Shown: in pieces, positions 43,918 to 53,636 of the stretch
Position numbering within the stretch: position 1 is the first letter of the stretch
Layout: each line of letters starts with the position of its first letter
NCBI RefSeq assembly: GCF_012926525.1
Contig: NZ_JABBNI010000058.1
Span: 186,001-250,000, forward strand
Reading direction: 5' to 3'
From: Clostridium muellerianum
GTDB lineage: Bacteria > Bacillota > Clostridia > Clostridiales > Clostridiaceae
DNA length: 64,000 nt
Position numbers and translations under genes: made by a program
The notes under the pieces: model-generated
The model's input: only the letters and a program-made list of their open reading frames with translations
Told to the model about the DNA's origin: nothing
The model's database searches: none

Positions 43918-44637
43918 TTATAAGCATATTTCATTATAATATTTAATGGCATTTTTCAAATGGTCATATTTAAAATCTGGCCAAAGGTCATTTGTAAACC
44001 ATAACTTGGCTTTTGCAGATTGCCATAATAAAAAATTACTTATTCTCATTTCACCACTCGTTCTAATAATTAAGTCAACATCAGGCAATTTTGAAGTAAA
44101 CATATAATCGCTAATCAACTCTTCATTTATTTGGTCAACATTGAAATTTTCAGTATCTATGTTATGCATTAAATTTTTTGCAGCATTTGCTATTTCTGAG
44201 CGACTTCCATAATTTAATGCTATATTCAATATCATACCTGAATTATTTTTTGTTAAGTCCTCTGTTTTTTTAATTTCAGATATCAACTCAGAGGAAAGAT
44301 TATCTATAGCGCCAATATGCCTTACTTTAATGTTTTTTTCAGCTTTATTGCCCAATTTTATAAAGAATTCTATAAAAAGTTTCATTAAGAAATTTACTTC
44401 TTCATAAGAACGATTCCAATTCTCAGTAGAAAAAACATAGAAAGTAAGTACTTCAACGCCTAATTCAGAACAATGTTTAGTAATATTCTCAATTGGCTTT
44501 GTACCAGCTTTATGACCAAAGCTTCGAGGAAGACCTTTACTTTTAGCCCATCGACCATTTCCATCACAAACTATGGCAATATGTTTAGGTATCTTAATTC
44601 TGTTATCATTTAATAAATCCTCAATTTGATTATTCAC
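43918..44637 (-). CDS. uppS: Isoprenyl transferase (UppS family), probably an extra copy
   Basis: cis-prenyltransferase of 239 residues that condenses isopentenyl diphosphates to long-chain (undecaprenyl-type) carriers. CDGNGRWAKSKG places the catalytic Asp25; TFYVFSTENWNRS, LNYGSRSEI and DLIIRTSGEMRISNFLLWQ are the other conserved blocks. In clostridia the housekeeping uppS lies in the frr-cdsA cluster, whereas this one is solitary. The normally conserved AYSEFYF after LLWQ reads AKAKLWF, so it may be a paralogue with altered chain length or specificity. Ribosome binding site GAAAAGGGG. Confidence 0.88.
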   Translation of the reverse strand: MNNQIEDLLNDNRIKIPKHIAIVCDGNGRWAKSKGLPRSFGHKAGTKPIENITKHCSELGVEVLTFYVFSTENWNRSYEEVNFLMKLFIEFFIKLGNKAEKNIKVRHIGAIDNLSSELISEIKKTEDLTKNNSGMILNIALNYGSRSEIANAAKNLMHNIDTENFNVDQINEELISDYMFTSKLPDVDLIIRTSGEMRISNFLLWQSAKAKLWFTNDLWPDFKYDHLKNAIKYYNEICL

Positions 44638-44861
44638 TTTTTTGCCCCCTTTTCTCTAATAGTTGTTAGGTATTAGGTTTGCTTATAGAAACAAAGCATT
44701 TTTAATATATTTATATCATACAAAATGAAAATTATTGTAACAATATCTTACAATAACAGAGTCTAAAATGAAAGGGTATGTGGGAAAATAAAATATATAT
44801 TTTTGCTTATGTGATTTAAAACAATATATAAAACGTGCGTAAAATGCATAATAAAAAATTT

Positions 44862-45926
44862 CTACATACTTATTCTATATGATATATTACTAGTCGGTAA
44901 TTCTATAATAAAAGTTGTACCATTACCATCTGTGCATTGCACGTAAATAGTGCCGCCGTGCAGTTCTATAATTTTTTTTGTAATTGGAAGTCCCAAGCCA
45001 TTTCCATGTGTGGCATGAGAAGTGTCTCCCTGATAAAACTTATCAAAAATGTGCTTTTGCGTTTCCTCATCCATTCCAGGGCCATTATCGCTTATGCTAA
45101 AGCGAATTGAGCTATTATACTGATGCAGACTCATATGAATTAGAACATGTGCAGTAGTAAACTTAATTGCATTATCAATAAGATTAATCCACACCTGGCT
45201 AATCAAATCCTCATCTCCAGTAAAATTAATCTCTTCGCACTCAAAATCAAAGGAAGGGTCTTTTATGTTCCATTTTTGTGCCATGATTGCAATACACCTT
45301 CTAATCTGTTCTGTTAGGTTATATTCTTTTGAATTTGAGATAATGGCCTGATTTTCAATTTTGCAGATATTCAGCACATTTTTAGATAGATCTACCAAGC
45401 GATCAGATTCACTGATTATGATGTCAAGATATTCATTATGTTCTTCCTCTGTTAAATCACTATATTTCAACATTTTGGCGAAACCACGCATTGATACAAT
45501 AGGTGATTTGAATTCGTGGGAAAAGTTGTTTACGAAATCAGAACGTAAAATTTCGATGCTACTAAGTTCCTCCGCCATGTGATTAAAACTTTTGCTAAGC
45601 TGCTGAAGTTCTGGGATGCCTTTAAGATTAATTCGTGTACTAAAATCTCCTGCTGAAAGAGTATCTATTGCAACCATAATTTTACGAAGTAGTCTTAATG
45701 GAATCCTGCTGAAAATAACCGATAACATCGTTCCAAGCAGTATACTGATTAGGGCGAATGTAACAAACATACGAAGAGGATTAGGCGAAAGCTGTAATTG
45801 AATTATTCCTTTACTTCTTAATAATAGGAGAATAAATATGATACATGACGTAGACACTAGAATAAGAAATACAAGTCCTGTAAAAATCATTGTCAATCGC
45901 CAGTAAGAGGTTTTTTTACTCAACAT
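44862..45926 (-). CDS. Sensor histidine kinase with HAMP domain
   Basis: Membrane kinase of 354 residues. Two helices (about 12-36 and 52-74) separated by only about 15 extracytoplasmic residues, so there is almost no external sensor. HAMP (about 75-127), HisKA with phospho-His137 in NFSHEFKSP, and HATPase with N-box WINLIDNAIKFT, G1 DNGPGMD and G2 GNGLGLP. Short-loop kinases of this type (bacitracin- or intramembrane-sensing) detect membrane events or work with a transporter. It overlaps the response-regulator gene by 11 nt. The RND pump next door is the probable target. Confidence 0.9.
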   Translation of the reverse strand: MLSKKTSYWRLTMIFTGLVFLILVSTSCIIFILLLLRSKGIIQLQLSPNPLRMFVTFALISILLGTMLSVIFSRIPLRLLRKIMVAIDTLSAGDFSTRINLKGIPELQQLSKSFNHMAEELSSIEILRSDFVNNFSHEFKSPIVSMRGFAKMLKYSDLTEEEHNEYLDIIISESDRLVDLSKNVLNICKIENQAIISNSKEYNLTEQIRRCIAIMAQKWNIKDPSFDFECEEINFTGDEDLISQVWINLIDNAIKFTTAHVLIHMSLHQYNSSIRFSISDNGPGMDEETQKHIFDKFYQGDTSHATHGNGLGLPITKKIIELHGGTIYVQCTDGNGTTFIIELPTSNISYRISM

Positions 45927-46593
45927 TCTTCACCGCCTTATAGCCAACACCTCGGATGGCAACAATATCAAACTCAGGATAGCTGCCAAATCTTTTACGT
46001 AGTCTTGTGATATGTACATTAACAGTGGTATCCACAGACTCTGAATCCATTCCCCATATTTCATCCATTAATTGAAGGCGGGTGAAAATATAATCAGGAG
46101 TAGAGAGCAGTCTATAAAGCAGCTGAAATTCCTTCTTTGGAAGGGTCTGTTTTTCTTCCTCCCGTGTGACAGTAAACGCATCACTATCTAGTATAACTTT
46201 GCCAATTTTAAGTATATGCTCACTTGCTTCCTTTGCTCGCCTAAGCAAGGCTTTAATACGCCAAAGCAGCTCTTCTTCATCTGCTGGCTTTGTCATATAA
46301 TCATCCGTTCCAGATTGAAATCCTTTGATTTTATCTGCAGTAAGTTGTTTAGCCGTTAGCATTAGAATAGGAATCATATTTCCACTATTTCGTAGGATTT
46401 CAGTGAATTCATATCCATTCATTTTCGGCATCATAACATCCAGCACAATAAGGTCAATATGGACTTGATCTAAGATGTCAAGTGCAATAGTTCCATTATG
46501 AGCTAAATGCACTTCATATCCAGCATGACTGAGAATAGCCTTCATCAACCTAGCCTGGCTTTTATCATCTTCTACAACCAAAATTTTAAACAT
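45916..46593 (-). CDS. OmpR/PhoB-family response regulator
   Basis: DNA-binding response regulator of 225 residues. Receiver domain 1-120 with VEDD, phospho-acceptor Asp52 (LIVLDVMMPKMNG), TAK and the KPAD end. Winged helix 130-223 with LPKKEFQLLYRLLSTPDYIFTRLQLMDEIWG and VDTTVNVHITRLRKRFG. It is co-transcribed with the kinase (11-nt overlap) and divergent from the RND efflux genes, which it is likely to control. Confidence 0.92.
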   Translation of the reverse strand: MFKILVVEDDKSQARLMKAILSHAGYEVHLAHNGTIALDILDQVHIDLIVLDVMMPKMNGYEFTEILRNSGNMIPILMLTAKQLTADKIKGFQSGTDDYMTKPADEEELLWRIKALLRRAKEASEHILKIGKVILDSDAFTVTREEEKQTLPKKEFQLLYRLLSTPDYIFTRLQLMDEIWGMDSESVDTTVNVHITRLRKRFGSYPEFDIVAIRGVGYKAVKNVE

Positions 46594-46954
46594 TATAATA
46601 CCTCCATGCCTTTTTAAATAATTATAACATGAAAAAAAACTTAAGATTAACAGATATTAAAATTGCTCTTAATTCTATTTGTTTATAATTTGTTCATATT
46701 TCTAAGTCGTGAGTTAATTTTTAGTTTTTCATGCTGCCATATAATGTCGATTATGAGTAGTTTAACAAGTTGATCATAAAACTTGCATTAAGTTTATTGA
46801 AAAAACTAGACTAAAAATTAATCTAGTTTTTGTTAAGTTAATTCCATTCAACGAATATTTAATAAAAAAAGAGCTGTTGTAAATAAAAAATTAAAAAATG
46901 TCTAATGAAATTAATTTTAATAAATAATTTGCATTTATTATTAGGAGGAAAAAA
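46594..46954. other. Intergenic region between two-component system and RND genes
   Basis: 361 bp. A TATAAT at 46684-46689, preceded by TTGCTC at about 46663, may be the RND promoter. Downstream there is a 10-bp hairpin with a T-run at 46801-46831. No gene seen. Confidence 0.45.
46801..46831 (+). terminator. Leader hairpin with T-run before the RND operon
   Basis: AAAAACTAGA (46801-46810) pairs perfectly with TCTAGTTTTT (46822-46831). It lies inside the presumed leader of the RND operon, where there is no upstream plus-strand gene to terminate, so it could act as an attenuator. Confidence 0.5.
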
Positions 46955-48181
46955 ATGATTAAAAGAAAGAAGTTAATTTGTATAATAATTGCGTTAGTTG
47001 CTGTTTCTGTTATAACAGTTGGAGTAAGTGCTTTTTCAGGTAAATCTAAAAGTAAATCATCTATAATTAACATGAATAAAGTTTCTGTAAAAGTAGTTAA
47101 GGTAAGTACAAGTTCAGTTACAAGCAATGCATCTTTTAATGCTTCACTTGAGGCGTCTGAAGAGGGAACTATAAGTAATAAAGTAGGAGGTAAGGTTACA
47201 CAAGTTTCCTTTGAAAATGGACAAAGCGTGTCAGCTGGACAAGCTTTAATAAAGTTAGATGATACTGATATAAGAAATAATATAAAGTCTAGTGAAGCAC
47301 AAGTTGCTGCGGCACAAGCTCAATTGAATTCATCAGAGAGTTCAGCAAACTCTTCACAAATAGGAATTAATAAGCAGCAAACAAATTTAGAAAGTGCTAA
47401 GAGAAACTATGATAGAATGAAGGCCCTTTATGATCAAGGTGCAGAAACAAAAGTTGATCTTGAAAATGCAGAAACACAGCTAAAAAATGCGCAAACTGAT
47501 TTACAAACAGCTAAGGCTAATGCTCAGTCTTCAAGTCTTTCTGCTGAAGCGCAAAGAGCTAATATACAAAAATCACAAACAGATTTGAATACTCAAAGAG
47601 AATCACTACAAAATACAATTATTACAGCACCAGTTAGTGGAGTTATCAGTGGAAAAAATGTTACTGTAGGTCAATATATAAGCCCTGGAACAGTTATTGG
47701 AAAAGTAGAAAATATATCTTCAATAAATGCTGTTATTGAAGTGAAAGATAGTGATTTAAGTTATGTAAAATTAGAAGCAAAAGCTAAATTTAAGCTAAGC
47801 AGTGAAGATTCAAAAGAATATGATGGAGTTATTAAGAGTATTGATGGGGTAGCAGATCCTCAATCTAGAATATTTAAATGTAAAATTCAAATTGACAATA
47901 AGGATGGAAAGCTTAAGCCTGGTGTTTTTGGAAAGATAAAAATTGTTAAGGATGAAAATAAAAAAGCAATTACATTGCCATTAAAAGCACTGGGAGGTAG
48001 TAAAGGAAAGTATTATGTTTTTACAAATAATAATGGAGCAGCCAAAAAGCAAAATATAACTGTAGGAGAAATTAGTGAAGATACAGTAGAAATAAAGTCT
48101 GGAATAAAAGATGGAGATAATGTCATTTGTACTAATGTAGGCACTTTGCAAGATGGTGATGCTGTAAAAGCAGCAGAATAG
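46955..48181 (+). CDS. RND efflux adaptor (HlyD/MFP family)
   Basis: Membrane-fusion subunit of 408 residues. An N-terminal anchor (LICIIIALVAVSVITVGVSAFS, about 6-28) is followed by split lipoyl halves (GGKVTQVSFENGQSVSAGQALIKLDDTD and APVSGVISGKNVTVGQYISPG). A long Gln/Ala/Ser-rich coiled coil (about 110-225) lies between them. A beta-barrel with AVIEVKDSDLSYVKL and a C-terminal domain complete it. It bridges the RND permease to the cell exterior. GGAGGA precedes the ATG, and the permease gene follows after 16 nt. Confidence 0.92.
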   Translation: MIKRKKLICIIIALVAVSVITVGVSAFSGKSKSKSSIINMNKVSVKVVKVSTSSVTSNASFNASLEASEEGTISNKVGGKVTQVSFENGQSVSAGQALIKLDDTDIRNNIKSSEAQVAAAQAQLNSSESSANSSQIGINKQQTNLESAKRNYDRMKALYDQGAETKVDLENAETQLKNAQTDLQTAKANAQSSSLSAEAQRANIQKSQTDLNTQRESLQNTIITAPVSGVISGKNVTVGQYISPGTVIGKVENISSINAVIEVKDSDLSYVKLEAKAKFKLSSEDSKEYDGVIKSIDGVADPQSRIFKCKIQIDNKDGKLKPGVFGKIKIVKDENKKAITLPLKALGGSKGKYYVFTNNNGAAKKQNITVGEISEDTVEIKSGIKDGDNVICTNVGTLQDGDAVKAAE

Positions 48182-48197
48182 GAGTTGAAGTTTAATT

Positions 48198-51100
48198 ATG
48201 TTTTTATCAGATGTTAGTTTAAAAAGACCTGTATTTATCACTGTAATTATTATTGCTTTATTGGCTTTAGGTGCCATTAGTTATATAAATTTACCAATGG
48301 ATCAGCTTCCAGATGTTGATATGCCAACAGTATCTGTTAGGATAACTCAAAATGGAGCAGATCCAGATCAAATTGAGTCAAAGATAACAAAAAAAGTAGA
48401 AGATTCAGTAAGCCAAATATCGGGAGTTAAGCATGTTAGCTCAACTATAACAGGAGGAGTTTCAAGTACTACTATTTCTTTTGAACTAGAAAAACCTTCA
48501 GCTGAAGCAATGCAGGAGGTAAAAGATAAGTTATCTAATATTAGAAGTGGTTTGCCAAGAGATATTGATGATCCTATAGTTTCAAAATTTGATGCTAGTG
48601 CATCAGCTATTTTTTCTTTTGCTATAACGGGCTCAATGTCTAATAAAGAGTTATCACAGATAGTAGATGATAACATTGTGAAAAAATTACAAACTATAAA
48701 TGGTGTTGGAGCCGTAAGTATCTCTGGTGAAGAGGAAAAAGAAGTTCACATAAAACTAAATAAAGAAAAAATGAATTCCTTAAATATTACAGTTTCAGAA
48801 CTTACTAATGGTTTAAGTGCTGATAATATTAATTTATCAAGTGGAAAAGTTTCTGGCGGAGATACACAAATAAGCTTAAAAACTGATTCTTCTATAAAGA
48901 AGGTAGATGATTTTCTTAATGTTTTAATTACAAAACGTAATGGAGTAGAAATTAAACTTGGAGATATTGCAACAGTTGAGGATGGAAGTAAAGAAAAAAG
49001 TAGTTTATCTTTTTATAATGGTAAAGAAGCAATTGGTATTGATATTGTTAAACAATCTAATTCAAATACAGTGCAAGTAGCTAAGGATGTTAAAAAAGAA
49101 ATTGAAAACATAAAAAAAAGCTTGCCATCAGGGGTTAAAATTAACCTTGTAGCAGATAATTCAACATCTATAATTGATTCAGTTAAAGATGTTCAGCAAA
49201 CAATGATAGAAGGATGTATACTTGCAGTTGTCGTAGTTTTTATATTTCTTAGAAATGTTGCAAGCACTGCAATTAGTGCTATTGCCATACCTGTATCCAT
49301 AATTACTACTTTTGCAGTAATGAAATTTATGAATTTTACACTTAATACAGTATCACTAATGGCTTTATCTCTTGCAGTTGGACTTTTAATTGATGATGCC
49401 ATAGTTGTTATTGAAAATATCGTGCGTCATCTTCATATGGGAAAAAGTCCAATACAAGCAGCAAAGGATGGAACTTCAGAAATAGGACTTGCAGTTATAG
49501 CTACTACTCTTGCCATAGTAGCAGTATTTCTTCCTATTGCTATGATTAATGGTATGGTAGGAAAGTTTCTTGTGCAATTTGGACTGACTGTTGCTGCCAG
49601 TGTTTTGGTTTCACTATTTGTAGCATTTACCTTAGTACCAATGCTTTCTGCAAAGAATTTAAGCAGTAGAGAAAAAGAAATACCTATAATAGGAAAATTT
49701 CTAGAAAGATTTAATAATTCTTTTGATAATTTATCTAAGGCTTATTCTAAATTGTTAAAGTGGTCACTAGAACATAGAATTGTAACTTTAATGATACCAA
49801 TAGGGTTATTAGTAGTAAGTTTGCTTTTAGCTACACAATTGAAGACAGGCTTTGTTGCTGCAACGGATAATGGACAAATAGCAATAACAGCAGATTTGGA
49901 TTCAAGTTCTACCCTGGATAATGCTTCAAAAGTTGACAAAGATATGGAAGCTATTATTAAGAAAAATAAAACTGTAAAATATATATCTTCTACAGTTCAG
50001 TCGAATAAAATTAGACTTAATGTAAAAATTTCAGATAAGCAAGATAGAAAAGATGGTATTGATGAAATTATAGCAAAAATGCGACAGGATTTAGTTAATA
50101 TTTCAGGAATCAATTTATCAATTAACTCAGCTGGTGGCTCTACAGGCTCAGGTAAGGCGGTTCAATATCATATTCAGGGTTCAGATTTTGAAAAACTTAA
50201 GGAATATGCTTTAAAGGCTGAAAAAGTGATGAAAAATACTCCTGGAGCAGCAGATATAGGAATTACTTATACATCTGGGAAACCAGAAGTGAAACTTGAA
50301 GTGGATAGAGATAAGGCTGCGGATTTAGGAGTAAATCCAAGTACAATTTCTAGTACATTGAATACCCTATTTAATGGAACTGTAGTGAGTCAGTATGAAA
50401 CTGAAAAGGATAGATACGATGTTCGTATGCAACTTGAAAAAAATGATAGAAAAGATTTTGATAGTTTACAAGGAATCTATGTGACCAGTACAAGTAATAA
50501 AATGATTCCTATAGATCAAGTAACTAAAAAGGTATTCTCTACATCTTCATCTACTATAAATAGATATGATAAAGAAAGAGAAATTCAATTAAGCGCAAAT
50601 TATGCTCAAGTAGCACAAAGTGATTTTACTAAAGCATTTAATAATAAACTAAAAAGTGAAGCGCCTATGCCAAAGGATATAAAATTAAGCGCTGGGGGAA
50701 GTCAAGACCAAATGGCAGAAAGTATGGGAGGTTTAGCTCAGGCACTTCTCATGGGAATTTTATTTATATTCCTTGTAATTGCAGCTCAGTTTGAAAGTTT
50801 TGTAGATCCATTTGCTATTTTACTTTCGCTGCCACTAGCCATTATTGGTGCAATTTTAGGTTTGCTTGCTGGCAATAAAGAATTAGATATGATGTCTGCA
50901 ATAGGTGTTATTATGTTGATGGGGTTAGTTACCAAAAATGCAATTTTACTTATTGATTTTGCAAAACAAAATTACAGTAAAGGAATGAATTTAAAAGAAG
51001 CTTTAATAAATGCCGGTCATACACGTTTAAGACCAATTATTATGACTTCTTTAGCAATGATTTTTGGTATGATTCCTACAGCAATAGCCTCTGGCGCAGG

Positions 51101-51254
51101 ATCAGAACAACGTGCACCTATGGCTTTTGCAATTATTGGAGGATTAATTACATCCACATTATTGACATTATTATTTGTGCCAGTGGTATACACATATTTG
51201 TATGACTTAAAGAGATTTTTTAGTAAAAAGTTAAAAAGGTTTAATGAAAAATAG
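48198..51254 (+). CDS. RND efflux permease (AcrB/SwrC family)
   Basis: Proton-driven exporter of 1018 residues with 12 helices in the 1+5+1+5 pattern and two large extracytoplasmic loops. N-terminal LKRPVFITVIIIALLALGAISYINLPMDQLPDVDMPTV and helix-4 LAVGLLIDDAIVVIENIVRH with the proton-relay Asp pair are typical, as is the second-half GVIMLMGLVTKNAILLIDF. With the adaptor it forms a two-part system. No outer-membrane channel gene is present, as expected in a single-membrane organism. SwrC of Bacillus subtilis exports lipopeptides and is a reasonable functional analogue. Likely controlled by the divergent two-component system. Confidence 0.93.
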   Translation: MFLSDVSLKRPVFITVIIIALLALGAISYINLPMDQLPDVDMPTVSVRITQNGADPDQIESKITKKVEDSVSQISGVKHVSSTITGGVSSTTISFELEKPSAEAMQEVKDKLSNIRSGLPRDIDDPIVSKFDASASAIFSFAITGSMSNKELSQIVDDNIVKKLQTINGVGAVSISGEEEKEVHIKLNKEKMNSLNITVSELTNGLSADNINLSSGKVSGGDTQISLKTDSSIKKVDDFLNVLITKRNGVEIKLGDIATVEDGSKEKSSLSFYNGKEAIGIDIVKQSNSNTVQVAKDVKKEIENIKKSLPSGVKINLVADNSTSIIDSVKDVQQTMIEGCILAVVVVFIFLRNVASTAISAIAIPVSIITTFAVMKFMNFTLNTVSLMALSLAVGLLIDDAIVVIENIVRHLHMGKSPIQAAKDGTSEIGLAVIATTLAIVAVFLPIAMINGMVGKFLVQFGLTVAASVLVSLFVAFTLVPMLSAKNLSSREKEIPIIGKFLERFNNSFDNLSKAYSKLLKWSLEHRIVTLMIPIGLLVVSLLLATQLKTGFVAATDNGQIAITADLDSSSTLDNASKVDKDMEAIIKKNKTVKYISSTVQSNKIRLNVKISDKQDRKDGIDEIIAKMRQDLVNISGINLSINSAGGSTGSGKAVQYHIQGSDFEKLKEYALKAEKVMKNTPGAADIGITYTSGKPEVKLEVDRDKAADLGVNPSTISSTLNTLFNGTVVSQYETEKDRYDVRMQLEKNDRKDFDSLQGIYVTSTSNKMIPIDQVTKKVFSTSSSTINRYDKEREIQLSANYAQVAQSDFTKAFNNKLKSEAPMPKDIKLSAGGSQDQMAESMGGLAQALLMGILFIFLVIAAQFESFVDPFAILLSLPLAIIGAILGLLAGNKELDMMSAIGVIMLMGLVTKNAILLIDFAKQNYSKGMNLKEALINAGHTRLRPIIMTSLAMIFGMIPTAIASGAGSEQRAPMAFAIIGGLITSTLLTLLFVPVVYTYLYDLKRFFSKKLKRFNEK

Positions 51255-51674
51255 TAACATTGTACAAGCAGTATCATATAATATTACTGAGCGAAGGATG
51301 AAAATAAGAAGAAACTAGTTTATTTTTATTAAAAATAATAGAGCAAAGGTGTCATTTAGCCTTTGCTCTTTTTTATAGCTTAAAATTATATAAGAAGAAT
51401 GGAATTTAATATTTTAGAAACAAAAAAGTAGCAAAGCATATGCTTAAAATTCATACTTATGCATTTTAAGGCAGTTCTTTATCTTTATTTAGTTTAAGAA
51501 AGAAAAAATGAGATAGCTAAAATAAATAATATACCATGGAAAAAATAAATTTTACTAATAGTTTTAACTATATTATAATAAAAAAGCTAATTAAGGTATT
51601 ATTAAAAAGAGTAAAAATGTGAATATTATTGTAAAAATTTTTAATAATATCAGTAACATTTGAGGAGGATTATT
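51255..51674. other. Intergenic region upstream of brnQ
   Basis: 420 bp. It holds the RND terminator; the rest is AT-rich without a T-box or other leader structure that I can recognise. Confidence 0.4.
51340..51374 (+). terminator. Terminator of the RND operon
   Basis: AGAGCAAAGG (51340-51349) pairs with CCTTTGCTCT (51360-51369), 10 bp, followed by TTTTT. Confidence 0.9.
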
Positions 51675-53027
51675 ATGAAACAAAAGCTAAGTTTTCAGCA
51701 AAATTTGCTGATAGGTTCATTGTTATTTGGACTATTTTTTGGTGCAGGTAACTTGATTTTTCCAGTACAAATGGGACAAAAAGCTGGAAATCACACTTTG
51801 ATAGCCACTATTGGATTTTTAATCACAGGTGTAGGACTGCCTATGGTTGGAATTGTTGCATCAGCACTTTCAAAAAGTGAAAGCTTATTCGATATGGCAA
51901 AACCCATCAGTCCACGTTATGCAAGTATATTTACCTGTTTATTATACTTAACAATAGGCCCGTTATTTGCTATTCCGAGAACTGCCACAGTAGCATTTGA
52001 AGTAGGAATTCATCCTTTTATTTCTAATGAATATTTAAAGGTTGGGCTTATTATTTTTTCATTAATATTTTTTGCTATTACAATTTATTTTTCACTAAAA
52101 CCAGGACAAATTTTAGATTGGGTGGGTAAATATCTTACTCCTACTTTTTTGGTACTTCTATCAGTTTTATTAATTGCTACTTTTATAAAACCAATGGGAC
52201 AAGCTAGCCAATATGTTGCTCAAGGAAATTATGCTGCTCAGCCATTATTTACTGGTTTATTAGATGGGTATAACACTATGGATGCTTTAGCATCTCTAGC
52301 ATTTTCTATTATTATTATTTCTAATATACAAAAGTTAGGAATTAAAGATTCTAATTCGATTGCTGCTGAAACATGTAAATCAGGTTTGGTTAGTGTTGTT
52401 GGTATGGCTATTATTTATGCATCATTAGCTTATATGGGAGCTACAAGCTTAGGTAGTGTTAATCGTGCTGATAATGGAGGAAGTATCCTATCTATGGTGA
52501 GTAACCATTATTTTGGAGTTGTTGGTAAAGTATTATTAGCAGCTATTGTAGGAATTGCATGTATAAAAACAGCTATTGGTTTGATAACTTCTTGTTCTGA
52601 AATGTTTAGTGAAATGTTCTCAAAATCAATTTCTTATAAGAAGTATGCTGTTTTATTTACACTAGTTTCATTTGTAATTGCTAATTTTGGATTAGAGAAT
52701 ATCATACAGCTATCTGTACCAGTTCTTATGTTTTTATATCCATTAGCCATTACTTTGATTTTATTATCAGTATTAGCTCCATTTATTCATAAGCAAAGTG
52801 ATGTTTATAAATGGACAACTGGCTTAACAATTATTGCAGCATTTTTTGATTTATGTAAGGCGTTACCACAATCCATGCAGGGAAATGTTATAGTTACACA
52901 AATTGTTAATTTTGCTCATTTATATTTGCCTGGATTTGATTATGGATTTGGATGGACATTACCAGCACTTTGCGGCTTTTTTATAGGACTAATTATTTGG
53001 GGGATTCGTTTAAGAAAAGTGATATAG
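51675..53027 (+). CDS. brnQ: Branched-chain amino acid carrier BrnQ
   Basis: Na+- or H+-coupled importer of leucine, isoleucine and valine, 450 residues, 12 helices. The N-terminal LFFGAGNLIFPVQMGQKAGNH is the family signature, followed by GPLFAIPRTATVAFEVGI. A TTG at 51660 is in frame but lies at the edge of the ribosome binding site GAGGAGG; the ATG at 51675 is correctly spaced. It stands alone with a long AT-rich leader. Confidence 0.93.
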   Translation: MKQKLSFQQNLLIGSLLFGLFFGAGNLIFPVQMGQKAGNHTLIATIGFLITGVGLPMVGIVASALSKSESLFDMAKPISPRYASIFTCLLYLTIGPLFAIPRTATVAFEVGIHPFISNEYLKVGLIIFSLIFFAITIYFSLKPGQILDWVGKYLTPTFLVLLSVLLIATFIKPMGQASQYVAQGNYAAQPLFTGLLDGYNTMDALASLAFSIIIISNIQKLGIKDSNSIAAETCKSGLVSVVGMAIIYASLAYMGATSLGSVNRADNGGSILSMVSNHYFGVVGKVLLAAIVGIACIKTAIGLITSCSEMFSEMFSKSISYKKYAVLFTLVSFVIANFGLENIIQLSVPVLMFLYPLAITLILLSVLAPFIHKQSDVYKWTTGLTIIAAFFDLCKALPQSMQGNVIVTQIVNFAHLYLPGFDYGFGWTLPALCGFFIGLIIWGIRLRKVI

Positions 53028-53195
53028 CTTAAAATAAAAAACATTATATATAGAGAGAAATCCTATGCAGAAGTAGTAAATATTATTTAAAAATTAGTAA
53101 AGAGAATATATTATCACTTCCATAGAATTTTTAACTGTTGTAGATTATACTAACTCAAAGTACTCCAATACAGTAATAAATTTAAATGGAAGTGA

Positions 53196-53341
53196 TATTT
53201 TTGTACATTTCTTCAGATGAAATTAGAAAACTTGCAGAGCAATCTAAAAATTCAACAGAAGAAATTAAAAAGATTATTGAAGATATACAAAAAATATCGA
53301 AACAGTTAAGTACAGAAATTAACAGGTTCATTTTAAAATAA
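53196..53341 (+). pseudogene. Remnant of a methyl-accepting chemotaxis protein gene
   Basis: From 53216 the frame codes DEIRKLAEQSKNSTEEIKKI, then a short unrelated-looking tail and a stop at 53339. The first part is the tip and descending arm of an MCP signalling domain (compare [22 protein letters not shown] in the intact MCP downstream). Everything N-terminal and most of the descending helix are missing. Not a product of the intact gene, as codon choice and residues differ. Confidence 0.7.
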
Positions 53342-53349
53342 TTATATTG

Positions 53350-53457
53350 AAAAAAGGGTCTTATGCATTAAGGATAAATACTATAATGTATTGAGTTTGT
53401 TATTAATTGTAAAACAATATATCGTATGTAGATTCTTAATGCATAAGACCTTTTTTT
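53350..53457 (+). repeat. Dispersed hairpin element E2, copy b
   Basis: 108-bp near-palindrome. AAAAAAGGGTCTTATGCATT pairs with AATGCATAAGACCTTTTTTT, continuing inward through AAGGAT/ATTCTT and the TATAATGTATTG / CAATATATCGTATG arms to a TTTGTTATTAATTGTAAAA loop. Same family as 40086-40192. It sits 9 nt after the MCP fragment and about 180 bp before the intact MCP gene. With its T-run it could also terminate transcription. Confidence 0.75.
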
Positions 53458-53636
53458 ATTTTGTTACAAAACAAATACTAAGACATAAAACTCAACACCA
53501 GTATTTTATATATTAAGAAAAAATAATCTTAATTTGTATTAACTATGAAAAAAATTGCGGTTTATTGATATTTAATGTAAAATTTAAGTGCCTGGTAAAT
53601 TAACTTTATGTTTAATGCAGAATGGGGGAAAGCATC

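Noticed and set aside
51375-51674. Possible T-box or leucine-responsive leader before brnQ
   Set aside because: No GGTGGNACCGCG-type T-box sequence, specifier stem or terminator is present.
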